DNA of 35,846 bases from CAKVLS01 sp045638465 (GCA_045638465.1 JAZUBK010000018.1:1-35846), one strand, 5' to 3'; counted from the first letter of the stretch, positions 8,320 through 15,737 are shown. Translations and numbers: made by a program. The notes: generated from the letters alone by a model not told the origin.

Positions 8320-8360
8320 AAAAAAAGAGTAACCGCAAGTGGTTACTCTTATTTTTTTTT
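8320..8360. terminator. Bidirectional terminator between IMPase gene and candidate ncRNA
   Basis: AAGAGTAACC (8325-8334) pairs perfectly with GGTTACTCTT (8341-8350), 6-nt loop, T-run 8352-8360 on plus and an A-run 8320-8326 giving a T-run on minus. It ends both the IMPase mRNA and the convergent minus-strand transcript. Confidence 0.92.
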
Positions 8361-8563
8361 GATTGTGCTAATTGCAAGTTAGCGTTTAACTTTAGCTCAT
8401 ATGTCTAGTTTGCATATTTTATCTATTCTTTCTGTAACGTCTCTGTACAGTTAAATAATCAAAAAACTTTTTATCGGTTATTTATCAAGCGTCTTACTTG
8501 AAAAGCAGGTAAAATCTAGCCATTTTCATACAATGTGCTAGACTGAAGGCGATATCCCGAACT

Positions 8564-8632
8564 CTATGCCTTGTTTTGCACAAATGAAATAGCAGCTATT
8601 AAGTTAAACCAGTGTCTACAATGCATTTTCAT
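8564..8632 (-). CDS. Possible 22-aa small peptide ORF inside the candidate RNA
   Basis: AGGGGAGG at 8649-8642 lies 9 nt before an ATG at 8632, an ideal ribosome binding site, and opens a 22-codon frame (MKMHCRHWFNLIAAISFVQNKA split here as MKMHCRHWFN then LIAAISFVQNKA is its full product). The middle is hydrophobic. The ATG is inside one arm of a 9-bp inverted repeat whose other arm lies in the same ORF, so translation may be blocked by structure, or the ORF may be chance within a structured RNA. No database comparison was possible. Confidence 0.25.
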   Translation of the reverse strand: MKMHCRHWFNLIAAISFVQNKA

Positions 8633-8660
8633 TTGTTTTTTCCTCCCCTAAAACAATTAT

Positions 8661-8689
8661 AGTATAAAACCCAAAAAAGCTTTTGTCAA
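8661..8689 (-). promoter_or_regulatory. Near-consensus promoter of the candidate ncRNA
   Basis: On the minus strand a perfect TTGACA (8689-8684), a 17-bp spacer and TATACT (8666-8661). It reads away from trkH, toward the IMPase terminator. Confidence 0.8.
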
Positions 8690-8711
8690 GACCAAAAAAA
8701 CTTTTTTATAC

Positions 8712-8744
8712 AAAAAACCTCTCAAAATTATAAAATTTGAGAGG
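8712..8744 (-). terminator. Terminator after trkH
   Basis: CCTCTCAAA (8718-8726) with TTTGAGAGG (8736-8744), followed on the minus strand by TTTTTT. It separates the trk operon from the ncRNA promoter located 23 bp further on. Confidence 0.85.
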
Positions 8745-8775
8745 TTTTGTTATATATTTGCCTTTTAATTATTAA

Positions 8776-10224
8776 TTAAGCAACGTTTACCTTTCGCCAA
8801 GTAGATGGCAAGAACAAAATAAGTATAGGGAAAATCTCAAGCCTTCCTGTTAGCATTAGCATAGAAAATATCATTTTTGTCCAACTAGCAAGACCGCCAT
8901 AGTTTGCCATAGGTCCTACCGCATCAATACCAGGCCCTGCATTGTTAAAGGTCGCTACACATGCTGAAAATGATGAGCCAAATGTCAAGTTTGTATCTAA
9001 AGAGCAAATAAGTGTAAACACAAGAAGTATAAATGTATAAACTGCAAAATAGAAGAACAAACTTCCGATGTAACTATCTTCCATTGTTTTGCCCTCTACT
9101 TTAACAGAATATACTTTACGAGGATTTAGTGTTTGTTTTACTTTTACATAACTTGCTTTAGTAAGTCCTACCAATCTTGAAACTTTAAGGCCACCTGCAG
9201 TAGAACCCGCACAACCACCAATCATCATTACAAGAATCAGCATAGTTTGTGAAAAGGCTGGCCATAAATTATAGTCGGCCGACGCATAGCCAGTAGAAGA
9301 TCCAGCAGACGCAACCTCAAACACAGAATATCTAAGGGCTGTCCAGAAATTTCCTACAGTTGCAGTAATATTTATCGCTATAAGCAAAGTGGCTGATATT
9401 ACAATGATAAAAAATGTCCAAAACTCTTCACTCTTTAGCGCTGCAAGACCTTTACCTATAAAATATAAGAAAAACAAGTTAAAGTTTATCGAAAAGATAA
9501 ACATAAACACTGCAACAGTCATCTCTACAAATAGACTATTATAACTTGCAATACTCATATTGGTTGGAGCAAAACCACCAGTACCTGCAGTACCAAAACT
9601 TAATGTAATAGCATTAAACCAATCTAAACCGCCTATAAGCAACACGATAAATTGAAGTAATGTTAGTCCTATATAAATAAGGTACAATATACGCGCTGTT
9701 GTAGATAGTTTTGTTGTCATCTTGCCAACGTTAGGTCCTGGCGACTCGGCACGAAGAAGGTGCATACTACCTTTTTCTGCGTTCGGCATAATCGCAAGTA
9801 GGAATACTAGAATTCCCATACCACCTATCCAGTTGGTAAAACATCTAAAGAAAGATATGCCCCTTGGCAATCCTTCTATATCGCTAAGTATAGTAGCGCC
9901 TGTTGTTGTTATTCCAGAAACCATTTCAAAGAATGCATCAACAAAACCTTTGATCGCCCCACTAAATATATACAAAAGCGAACCTATCAAAGATACAAAT
10001 ATCCAAGCAAGACCGATAGAAACTACCGCTTCTTTTTGGAACATACCCTCTTGAGGTTTTTTAATCGATATCAATATTCCAGGCACTATAAATATAAGTA
10101 TTGTATAAATATATGGCAAACAACTTTCACCATAACCTATCGCAACAAACATCGGAACAAGCAACAAAGCGCCCATTACCAGAAAAATTCGTCCGATAGT
10201 ATAAAGAACCATTTTATAATTCAT
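8776..10224 (-). CDS. trkH: Trk/Ktr potassium uptake channel subunit TrkH
   Basis: A 482-aa membrane protein of the K+ transporter superfamily. It has the four pore-loop repeats: TGATILSD, FGTAGTGGFAP, AGSSTGYAS and NNAGPGIDAVGP, each supplying filter residues, and the conserved GGCAGSTAGGLKVSR and C-terminal GRLEIFPIL segments. It forms the transmembrane pore for K+ uptake; the cytosolic TrkA protein made by the gene just upstream gates it through nucleotide binding. The two genes are 10 nt apart, with AAAGGTG as the trkH ribosome site in the gap, so they form one operon. Length is normal for the family. Confidence 0.95.
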   Translation of the reverse strand: MNYKMVLYTIGRIFLVMGALLLVPMFVAIGYGESCLPYIYTILIFIVPGILISIKKPQEGMFQKEAVVSIGLAWIFVSLIGSLLYIFSGAIKGFVDAFFEMVSGITTTGATILSDIEGLPRGISFFRCFTNWIGGMGILVFLLAIMPNAEKGSMHLLRAESPGPNVGKMTTKLSTTARILYLIYIGLTLLQFIVLLIGGLDWFNAITLSFGTAGTGGFAPTNMSIASYNSLFVEMTVAVFMFIFSINFNLFFLYFIGKGLAALKSEEFWTFFIIVISATLLIAINITATVGNFWTALRYSVFEVASAGSSTGYASADYNLWPAFSQTMLILVMMIGGCAGSTAGGLKVSRLVGLTKASYVKVKQTLNPRKVYSVKVEGKTMEDSYIGSLFFYFAVYTFILLVFTLICSLDTNLTFGSSFSACVATFNNAGPGIDAVGPMANYGGLASWTKMIFSMLMLTGRLEIFPILILFLPSTWRKVNVA

Positions 10225-10234
10225 TTTTCACCTT

Positions 10235-11587
10235 TTATTTGATTATGCTATCAATTTCTTCAATTTTGCGGCTAGTAGCTAAGATGATTTTATCGTCGCC
10301 CTCTAAACACACATCACCAGAAGGAAGTATAATGCTTCTTTTTCTAACAATAGCTGCTATAACAACATCGCTTTTGAAATTGATATCCTTTATTTGTTTA
10401 CCAACAATTTCACTATCATCAGCAACGTCCATCTCCAAAATTTCAAGCTTACTATCAAACATCTTTCTAAGACTTTCTAGTTTGCCATCTTCTTTTGATT
10501 TTAGTGAACGAGTGTAATAAATAATTTGGTTGGCAACAACGTCTTTTGGAGATACACATGCCTCTAGGCTGATATCTTCAAGCAGATTGTAGAAAGTATC
10601 GTTGTTTACTTTTCCAACAACGGTTTCGACATTTTTCGACTTAGCATACAAAGATATAATAATGTTTTGCTCATCTATATCAGTAAGCGCAACCATTGCA
10701 TCATAATCTGCCATGCCCTCTTCGTCTAAAATTTGTTTTTGTGAGCCGTCTGCATGTACAACTTCTACCTTTTCTAAAGACTCTAGAAGTTGTTGGCATC
10801 TCTCATTTCTTTTTTCGATGATTTTTACTTTTACTCCGCCCTCAACCAAAGCCTTTGACAAATGGTAAGAAATACGGCTACCACCGATAATAAGCACAGA
10901 TTTTACCTTGCGGTTGAATATATCTGCCTTTTTGAAAAAGGCATCAATTTTTTGTGGGGTTGAGATAAAGTTTACATAATCTCCCGCACAAATAATGTCT
11001 TGACCACTTGGAATAATAACTTCGCCATCTCTCAAGATCGCACCAACGATAAGGGTTGCAGAAAATTCTTTTACTATCTCTTCTACACTTTTATTTATTA
11101 TTGGGCACTCTTCTGGAACTTTAATTTCTACAGAAACAACTTTGCCCTTTTCAAAACTAGTAACTAGTGTTGCAAAAGGGAATCTCAAAAGGTTGGCAAT
11201 CTCTTCTGCAGCAGCGTGTTCTGGATTTACTATTACGTCTATACCAAAACTATCTCTCATAAGATCAGCTTGTTCTGTATAGTCTGTATCTCTTACTCTA
11301 GCAATTACTTTCTTTGCACCCAAAGCTCTAGCAAGACGACAACAAACAAGGTTTAGTTCGTCGTTGTCTGTAACTGCAATAAAAAGATCAGCTTTTGAAA
11401 CTTCTGCTTCGTTTTGAATATCTACTGTTGCACCGTTTCCAACAAACCCAGCAACGTCATATGTATTAAGGAGGTTGTCTAAAACTTGCTTATCTTTTTC
11501 TATTACTATAATATTATGTCCTTCGTCTGTAAGGTGTTTTGCAAGAGTTTTTCCTACTTTACCTGCACCTATGATAATAATTTTCAT
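10235..11587 (-). CDS. trkA: Trk potassium system gating subunit TrkA
   Basis: A 450-aa peripheral protein with two RCK modules in tandem. The first begins with GAGKVG at residues 7-12 followed by an acidic strand end (VIEKD), and the second with VLIIGGSRIS near residue 230; each Rossmann-like domain is followed by a TrkA-C domain. It binds nucleotide (NAD(H) or ATP/ADP, with c-di-AMP acting on some TrkA-C domains in Firmicutes) and controls TrkH. The second GxGxxG is degenerate (GGSRIS). The ATG has AAGGAG 5 nt upstream. It is first in the trkA-trkH operon, with a 13-bp palindrome at its transcript start. Confidence 0.95.
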   Translation of the reverse strand: MKIIIIGAGKVGKTLAKHLTDEGHNIIVIEKDKQVLDNLLNTYDVAGFVGNGATVDIQNEAEVSKADLFIAVTDNDELNLVCCRLARALGAKKVIARVRDTDYTEQADLMRDSFGIDVIVNPEHAAAEEIANLLRFPFATLVTSFEKGKVVSVEIKVPEECPIINKSVEEIVKEFSATLIVGAILRDGEVIIPSGQDIICAGDYVNFISTPQKIDAFFKKADIFNRKVKSVLIIGGSRISYHLSKALVEGGVKVKIIEKRNERCQQLLESLEKVEVVHADGSQKQILDEEGMADYDAMVALTDIDEQNIIISLYAKSKNVETVVGKVNNDTFYNLLEDISLEACVSPKDVVANQIIYYTRSLKSKEDGKLESLRKMFDSKLEILEMDVADDSEIVGKQIKDINFKSDVVIAAIVRKRSIILPSGDVCLEGDDKIILATSRKIEEIDSIIK

Positions 11588-11603
11588 ATTACTCCTTCTT
11601 TTA

Positions 11604-11616
11604 GTACATTTTGTAC
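11604..11616. promoter_or_regulatory. Palindrome at the trkA transcript start, possible operator
   Basis: GTACATTTTGTAC: perfect 5-bp arms around TTT, positioned from about +1 to +13 relative to the predicted trkA start. The symmetry extends imperfectly outward (TTTAG against CTAAA with one extra base). Confidence 0.35.
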
Positions 11617-11622
11617 CTAAAT

Positions 11623-11651
11623 ATTATAACAAATTATATGTTTATATGCAA
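11623..11651 (-). promoter_or_regulatory. Promoter of trkA-trkH
   Basis: On the minus strand TTGCAT (11651-11646), 17-bp spacer, extended TGTTATAAT with TATAAT at 11628-11623. Confidence 0.6.
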
Positions 11652-11671
11652 ATTGTATAGCTTAGCAAAAA

Positions 11672-11704
11672 AACAAAAACTGCCTTATTTTAGCAGTTTT
11701 TTAT
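11672..11704. terminator. Terminator overlapping the end of the 158-aa membrane protein gene
   Basis: AAAACTGC (11676-11683) pairs with GCAGTTTT (11693-11700); the TAA stop of the minus-strand gene sits in the loop. Runs of A and T flank both sides, so it can work in both directions. Confidence 0.8.
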
Positions 11705-12161
11705 TTGTATCAAGTGCGTTATATAAATTAAACACACCAACAATACTAATTAAAATAATAAACACATAACACGCCACATTAAACTTATAATCAGTACTAA
11801 GCCCAAAACCAAATATACTATTTGATACACAAACATTAATAGCAAATATCACAAAAGCAACTACAAGTGAACAAAGCAATATACTTAGTGCAAAATACCA
11901 ATTCCAAAAAACTTTCTTTTTTAATATTTTCATTAATGTATAAATCACCAAAGTAGCAACAACTGTTGCGATCATACAAAATAGTGTGATAATTGTAAAA
12001 ACAACCCACACGTTTGGCTCAAAATCAAATAAACTCTGGCTAAAGGTTACCGAATATTTTATCTCTGTTTTTTCTAAAAACATATTGGTAAAAGCAAAGA
12101 TAAAACCAACAATCGAAAGTGTTATGTTTAACGATAAAAACACTATGCTTTTGGGTTTCAT
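11685..12161 (-). CDS. Four-helix membrane protein of unknown function
   Basis: A 158-aa protein with four predicted membrane helices: about residues 7-28, 52-78, 88-110 and 128-148. I recognise no family. It begins 4 nt after the stop of the zinc-ribbon gene upstream and shares its transcript, ending at a terminator that overlaps its own stop codon. The ribosome site is weak (AGGTTAGG overlapping the previous stop), which suggests translational coupling. The pairing suggests that it acts with the zinc-ribbon protein at the membrane, but that is inference. Confidence 0.7.
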   Translation of the reverse strand: MKPKSIVFLSLNITLSIVGFIFAFTNMFLEKTEIKYSVTFSQSLFDFEPNVWVVFTIITLFCMIATVVATLVIYTLMKILKKKVFWNWYFALSILLCSLVVAFVIFAINVCVSNSIFGFGLSTDYKFNVACYVFIILISIVGVFNLYNALDTNKKLLK

Positions 12162-12165
12162 ACGC

Positions 12166-12687
12166 CTAACCTATATTGAAATATTCTTTCAATACCTTTT
12201 CTACAAGTTCTGCATCGTTATATTTTGGTGTAAGACCATTTTTCAAACTATTGTACAATTTGTCAAAGTTGCTATTGTCTTGCAAAAATGCAGGGTCTTT
12301 GATACTAGCCATAACTCTATCGATATCATTTCTGATCAAAGTTTCAACTTCTAGGTTAGTAGAAACTGAAGTAGGATTTACTGCTACTTGCTCTGCCCCT
12401 TGAACATCTGCTCTAACATTTTTTTCTACGGCAGGTGTTGGGCCGTTTTTTGCTTGTTGAATCATAGCTTTTGCTTCTTTGTTTGGCACTTTTCTTGCTG
12501 CACCACAATGTGGACAAACAAAGTAAAATTCTTTCATTATTTTAAAAATAGGTATAAAGAATAATGAAAACCAAGTGCTAACTTCTACTAGTTGCATATT
12601 GTTTGGAACGTGACATCTACCACATACATCTTGCGCAAAAACATTAAAACCTTTTTGTCTTCTTGCACTACCAAAAATTACAAACAT
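12166..12687 (-). CDS. Zinc-ribbon protein with central hydrophobic segment
   Basis: A 173-aa protein with a split zinc ribbon: CxxC at C22/C25 and CPHC at C58/C61, separated by a hydrophobic stretch (about 38-50) that may dip into the membrane. The N-terminal FVIFGSARRQKG is characteristic of a widespread Firmicutes zinc-ribbon family of unknown role. The C-terminal half is polar and predicted helical (residues 110-173). It leads a two-gene operon with the four-helix membrane protein. It might bind nucleic acid or serve as a membrane-associated adaptor; the sequence does not decide. Confidence 0.7.
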   Translation of the reverse strand: MFVIFGSARRQKGFNVFAQDVCGRCHVPNNMQLVEVSTWFSLFFIPIFKIMKEFYFVCPHCGAARKVPNKEAKAMIQQAKNGPTPAVEKNVRADVQGAEQVAVNPTSVSTNLEVETLIRNDIDRVMASIKDPAFLQDNSNFDKLYNSLKNGLTPKYNDAELVEKVLKEYFNIG

Positions 12688-12721
12688 ATAAAAACTCTCC
12701 TAAATATTTTTTCTCTTTCAA

Positions 12722-12763
12722 AAAATAAAAGGGGCAAAAGCGCCCCTTTACATTTTTTTTTGT
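12722..12763. terminator. Terminator after the 107-aa membrane protein gene
   Basis: AAAGGGGC (12729-12736) with GCCCCTTT (12743-12750), 6-nt loop; T-rich on the minus strand (TTTTATTTTTT) and a 9-T run on plus. It is 3 bp from the stop at 12766. Confidence 0.85.
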
Positions 12764-12765
12764 TA

Positions 12766-13089
12766 TTATTTCTTTACAGCTCCGTCAACTGTTTTTACAA
12801 GGTTAGCCCAAGTATCAGGGAAGAATTGGAAAATTACTACTGCAGCCATAGCTACAACGAAAAGTAATTTGATAATAAAACTCTTACCACTAACGAACTC
12901 TAAACCAACGATGCCAACAAGAACAATTAGGCCGTATGTTTTAACAACATTAACAATTTGCATTACGATATCAGGTGCTTTGAACCATCCTTGAAGAATA
13001 ATAGCTTCTGCTAAGAACAAGAAAGCAGTAAGGAACGCCAATAGGCCACCAACCATATCAAGTAAAGCTTTCAAACCTTCGTTTTTCAT
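12766..13089 (-). CDS. Small membrane protein of unknown function
   Basis: A 107-aa protein with three hydrophobic helices (about residues 9-32, 44-64 and 70-90) and a short basic C-terminus (AVKK). The ribosome site AAGGAGGG lies 5 nt before the ATG, stronger than most here, which suggests high expression. It stands alone between two terminators. No family recognised. Confidence 0.7.
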   Translation of the reverse strand: MKNEGLKALLDMVGGLLAFLTAFLFLAEAIILQGWFKAPDIVMQIVNVVKTYGLIVLVGIVGLEFVSGKSFIIKLLFVVAMAAVVIFQFFPDTWANLVKTVDGAVKK

Positions 13090-13232
13090 GTTACCCTCCT
13101 TATTAGATACTTTAATATTACTCTAAAATAAACCCATTGTCAATGTATTTACAAAAAAATTATGATTTTTGGCCTATATCAAGGCTTTTTTTAGCATAAA
13201 ATTTTATACAAAATGGTTCTTTCAACATATAA

Positions 13233-13261
13233 CAAAAAAGTGTTGCGATTTTGCAACACTT
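13233..13261. terminator. Terminator of the DUF1538-PII operon
   Basis: AGTGTTGC (13239-13246) with GCAACACT (13253-13260), loop of 6 nt, followed on the minus strand by TTTTTT; 8 bp beyond the last PII gene. The 13090-13232 stretch beyond it holds nothing recognisable. Confidence 0.85.
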
Positions 13262-13268
13262 AATTTGT

Positions 13269-13625
13269 TTATTCTTTTGTTGACTTTTTTGCTCTTTTTG
13301 GTTTTGGCTCATGAGTTTCGGCATTTACTCCTACAACATCATTTACTGGCATAGCAAAGCAAAAACCTCTACCTTCAACATTTAGATTTGTTCTTTCTGC
13401 GATAGCTTCCATAATTTTTTTCTTCTCAGTTCTTTTAACCAAGGTCAAAACAACGCTTTTTTCATCTTGCAAACTAACGCCCATAAACTCTTGCTTTTGG
13501 CCACTTGTTCCTCTGCCGTGAATAATAGTGCTACCTCTAGCACCAGCTTCTCTAGCTGCATCTACTACATAATCAGAATAACCTTTGTTAACGATTGTTA
13601 TAATCAAATCTCTTTCTACTGTCAT
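13269..13625 (-). CDS. PII-like signalling protein (second copy)
   Basis: A 118-aa protein with the PII ferredoxin-like fold pattern: beta-alpha start (DLIITIVNKG), the B-loop-type GARGSTIIHGRG (about 28-39), a short T-loop around residues 40-50, VVLTLVKRTEKKKIMEAI, and the C-loop region with EGRGFCFAMPV. It lacks the uridylylated Tyr of GlnB, so it is not a classical nitrogen PII. A basic tail (KPKRAKKSTKE) is appended. Its ribosome site AGGAG overlaps the TAG stop of the first PII gene, so translation is coupled. It probably senses a nucleotide or metabolite and controls the DUF1538 membrane protein; this is inferred from the operon. Confidence 0.82.
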   Translation of the reverse strand: MTVERDLIITIVNKGYSDYVVDAAREAGARGSTIIHGRGTSGQKQEFMGVSLQDEKSVVLTLVKRTEKKKIMEAIAERTNLNVEGRGFCFAMPVNDVVGVNAETHEPKPKRAKKSTKE

Positions 13626-13636
13626 ATTGTTTTCTC

Positions 13637-13981
13637 CTAATATTCTATGTTTAACATATCAAGCATAGTGCTAGTTGCACTGCTAAGCGGAAGTGTCATT
13701 GCAAGGCCTCTACCATTTTTGTCGTAACCTATCTTCTCTCTCAAATCTTCCAGCGCATTTCTCGACTTTTCTTTATCTACAAAACCTATCAAGACTGATT
13801 TTTCGGTTATACCAAAACCAAACAAATCACCCATCGCAGATTTTGCTGTGCCGTCACCCAAAAAAGTTACATAATTGGTTATGTTGTGCTTGTCCAAAAC
13901 AGCACCTGTTTCTTTTTCGTGTTTTCGGTCTACTATTACACAAATAATTTCTATTGGACAAATATTCTTTTTCTTTGCCAT
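13637..13981 (-). CDS. PII-like signalling protein (first copy)
   Basis: A 114-aa PII-family member, clearly divergent from its neighbour. The fold can be followed as IEIICVIVDRK, a T-loop-like stretch DGTAKSAMGDLFGFG (about 43-57), KSVLIGFVDKEKSRNALEDL and NGRGLAMTLPL. It begins 3 nt after the DUF1538 stop, and its GGAGAA ribosome site is inside the last codons of DUF1538, so the two are coupled. With the second PII gene 11 nt downstream the set looks like a membrane transporter with two regulators; PII proteins are trimers, and a mixed trimer or two trimers with different ligands are both possible. Confidence 0.8.
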   Translation of the reverse strand: MAKKKNICPIEIICVIVDRKHEKETGAVLDKHNITNYVTFLGDGTAKSAMGDLFGFGITEKSVLIGFVDKEKSRNALEDLREKIGYDKNGRGLAMTLPLSSATSTMLDMLNIEY

Positions 13982-13984
13982 ATA

Positions 13985-15508
13985 TTATTCTCCATAATCA
14001 AAATCAATGATTTTAACTTTTGCTTTTCTACCAGTAGCAACTTTTCTTTCAGCACGTTTTCTATCGGTTGCGATTTTAAATACCACACCCAAAATCTGTA
14101 TACACATAATAGGCATAAGTGCAATCAAAGCAACTGTACCAAATCCGTATAGAAGTTGGGCATTACCAAAAGTATCACAAATACCTTTTATAAATGGTAT
14201 AACAAAAGTTGTTGCCATAGCGCCTGATGCGGCCCCTCCTGAGTCAAAAGCAATCGCTACAAATATCTTAGGACAGAAACACAATAGCGCAAGGTTGATT
14301 AAAATAATAGGAATCAAAAAGTATAAAATATTGATTTCAAAAAAGTTCCTCAAAACTGCAATACATACAGAAAGTGCAACGCCTAAGGATAAACATATAA
14401 GCATAACTTTTCTGCCGATTACACCCTCGGTTAACTCTTCTACTTGTTTTGTCAAAACATGAATTGCAGGTTCTGCAAAAACTATACATGCACCTATAAG
14501 CAAACTTACAGGAACCAAAATCCAATTATAATCTTTATCCGCAATAACTCTACCTAGCAAAGAGCCAAGTGGCATAAAGCCAACGTTAACCCCCGCAAAG
14601 AATACTACAATACCAACATATGTATACAAAAGCCCAATCATAATTTTTGCAAGTTCGGCTTTTGGAAGTTTGAGTACGATAAAGTTTACCGCCAAGAATA
14701 TCGCAGCTATAGGTGCTATGATAATTAGAACATCTACTATTTGGTGCCATAATCCTGAGAAAATCTCACTAGGTATTTGGCTAAACTTTGTAACTATCTC
14801 TGCAGCTTCAGTTCCTGCAGTGCCAGTAGTCTTTACAAAAAAGCTCATTATCATAACCGCAATAATAGGGCCAACCGATACCATCGCTATAAGACCAAAG
14901 CTATCATTTTGCGCATCTTTACCCGACCTTATCGCAGAAATACCCGCACCAAACGCCATAATAAACGGAACAGATATAGGACCTGTTGTTACACCGCTTG
15001 AGTCAAAAGATAGTGGCAAAAAGTTAGGTGATACAAAAAAGCAAAGTATAAGTATTGCGCCATAACATATACCTAGCATAATTCTAAGGTCTATTTTGAA
15101 CATAATACGAATAAGAGCAATCGCAAGGAAAATACCAGTTCCTACGCTTACTGTTAAAATAATTACCCACTTGCTACTAAGCCCTGGAACTTGCCCTGCA
15201 AGTACAGTAAGGTCAGGCTCTGCAATAGTGATTACAAAACCCATAACTGTAGCAATAATTGCCATGATAATAATATTTTTTGTTTTACTTGTGCTGCTAC
15301 CTATATATCTACCAATCTTCATCATAGACATATCTACGCCCATACTAAACAAACTAATACCTACAACCAAAAGCAAGGTACATATACCAAAGTTCACCAT
15401 TGCAGGAGCTGTAACATCGGCAGCGAATATTCCAAGAATAAGTACTATAATTGCTATAGGGAGCACCGCTATAGCAGATTCTTTTAATTTTTCAGCAAAA
15501 GCTTTCAT
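13985..15508 (-). CDS. DUF1538-family membrane protein, putative transporter
   Basis: A 507-aa membrane protein of the DUF1538 family with about 12-14 helices. It is an internal duplication offset by about 250 residues: GISLFSMGVDM (50-60) matches GIVVFFAGVNV (299-309), IAEPDLTVLAGQV (95-107) matches FAEPAIHVLTKQV (344-356), and FDSSGVTTG (168-176) matches FDSGGAASG (421-429). The duplicated, Gly-rich broken-helix motifs and the acidic AEP motif in each half look like a secondary transporter or channel. The C-terminus is a basic cytosolic tail (about 480-507), a plausible docking site for the PII proteins encoded next. Substrate unknown; DUF1538 is annotated only as uncharacterised as far as I know. 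Confidence 0.82.
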   Translation of the reverse strand: MKAFAEKLKESAIAVLPIAIIVLILGIFAADVTAPAMVNFGICTLLLVVGISLFSMGVDMSMMKIGRYIGSSTSKTKNIIIMAIIATVMGFVITIAEPDLTVLAGQVPGLSSKWVIILTVSVGTGIFLAIALIRIMFKIDLRIMLGICYGAILILCFFVSPNFLPLSFDSSGVTTGPISVPFIMAFGAGISAIRSGKDAQNDSFGLIAMVSVGPIIAVMIMSFFVKTTGTAGTEAAEIVTKFSQIPSEIFSGLWHQIVDVLIIIAPIAAIFLAVNFIVLKLPKAELAKIMIGLLYTYVGIVVFFAGVNVGFMPLGSLLGRVIADKDYNWILVPVSLLIGACIVFAEPAIHVLTKQVEELTEGVIGRKVMLICLSLGVALSVCIAVLRNFFEINILYFLIPIILINLALLCFCPKIFVAIAFDSGGAASGAMATTFVIPFIKGICDTFGNAQLLYGFGTVALIALMPIMCIQILGVVFKIATDRKRAERKVATGRKAKVKIIDFDYGE

Positions 15509-15525
15509 TTTTCTCTCCTATTGGT

Positions 15526-15554
15526 AGTATATCGTTTTGGTATTTTTTTGTCAA
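15526..15554 (-). promoter_or_regulatory. Promoter of the DUF1538-PII-PII operon
   Basis: Perfect TTGACA (15554-15549), 17-bp spacer and TATACT (15531-15526) on the minus strand. The predicted start near 15519 leaves a leader of about 11 nt that begins at the AGGAGAG ribosome site. Confidence 0.8.
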
Positions 15555-15688
15555 AGAAAAGCCAACTTTTATAAGGTTATCTTTTTTTACTTACAAATAA
15601 AACATATTATATATTGCCACTTTCCTTTTTGGAATAGGCACTATAATTTTTTGCTATGATATAAAAATCAAAAGATAAAGCCTTTTTG

Positions 15689-15717
15689 TTGTCAAAAAAA
15701 ATATTACTTAGTATAAT
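15689..15717 (+). promoter_or_regulatory. Promoter of the P-loop kinase-like gene
   Basis: TTGTCA (15689-15694), 17-bp spacer, TATAAT (15712-15717), giving a leader of about 14 nt with AGAGG before the ATG at 15738. Confidence 0.75.
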
Positions 15718-15737
15718 ACATACAGAGGTAAATAAAA

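Larger units (their letters stand above)
8320..8654 (-). ncRNA. Candidate structured small RNA, class unknown
   Basis: The 450-bp gap between two genes holds a complete minus-strand transcription unit: TTGACA-17-TATACT promoter at 8661-8689, predicted start near 8654, and a perfect terminator at 8320-8350, so about 335 nt. Several local helices can be drawn: 8581-8589 with 8627-8635 (9 bp), 8588-8592/8596-8600, 8546-8554/8565-8572 with a bulge, 8515-8524/8532-8542 with a bulge, 8485-8489/8497-8501, 8432-8436/8446-8450, and 8367-8371/8379-8383 alternative to 8376-8381/8387-8392. I do not find the tRNA-like end of tmRNA, the conserved core of RNase P RNA, or the SRP tetraloop domain. A 6S-like or rarer Firmicutes RNA cannot be excluded. 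A 22-codon ORF lies in its 5' part. Confidence 0.5.

Noticed and set aside
8320..8654. tmRNA, RNase P RNA or SRP RNA as identity of the candidate RNA
   Set aside because: Length fits tmRNA, but there is no tRNA-like acceptor/T-arm or tag ORF ending in ALAA; the conserved RNase P core and the SRP GGAAG-type domain are not visible.
13985..15508. Several long plus-strand open frames opposite DUF1538 (14007-14462, 14670-15065, 15096-15527)
   Set aside because: They lack ribosome sites, have unlikely compositions, and lie opposite a clear gene; they are antisense shadows.
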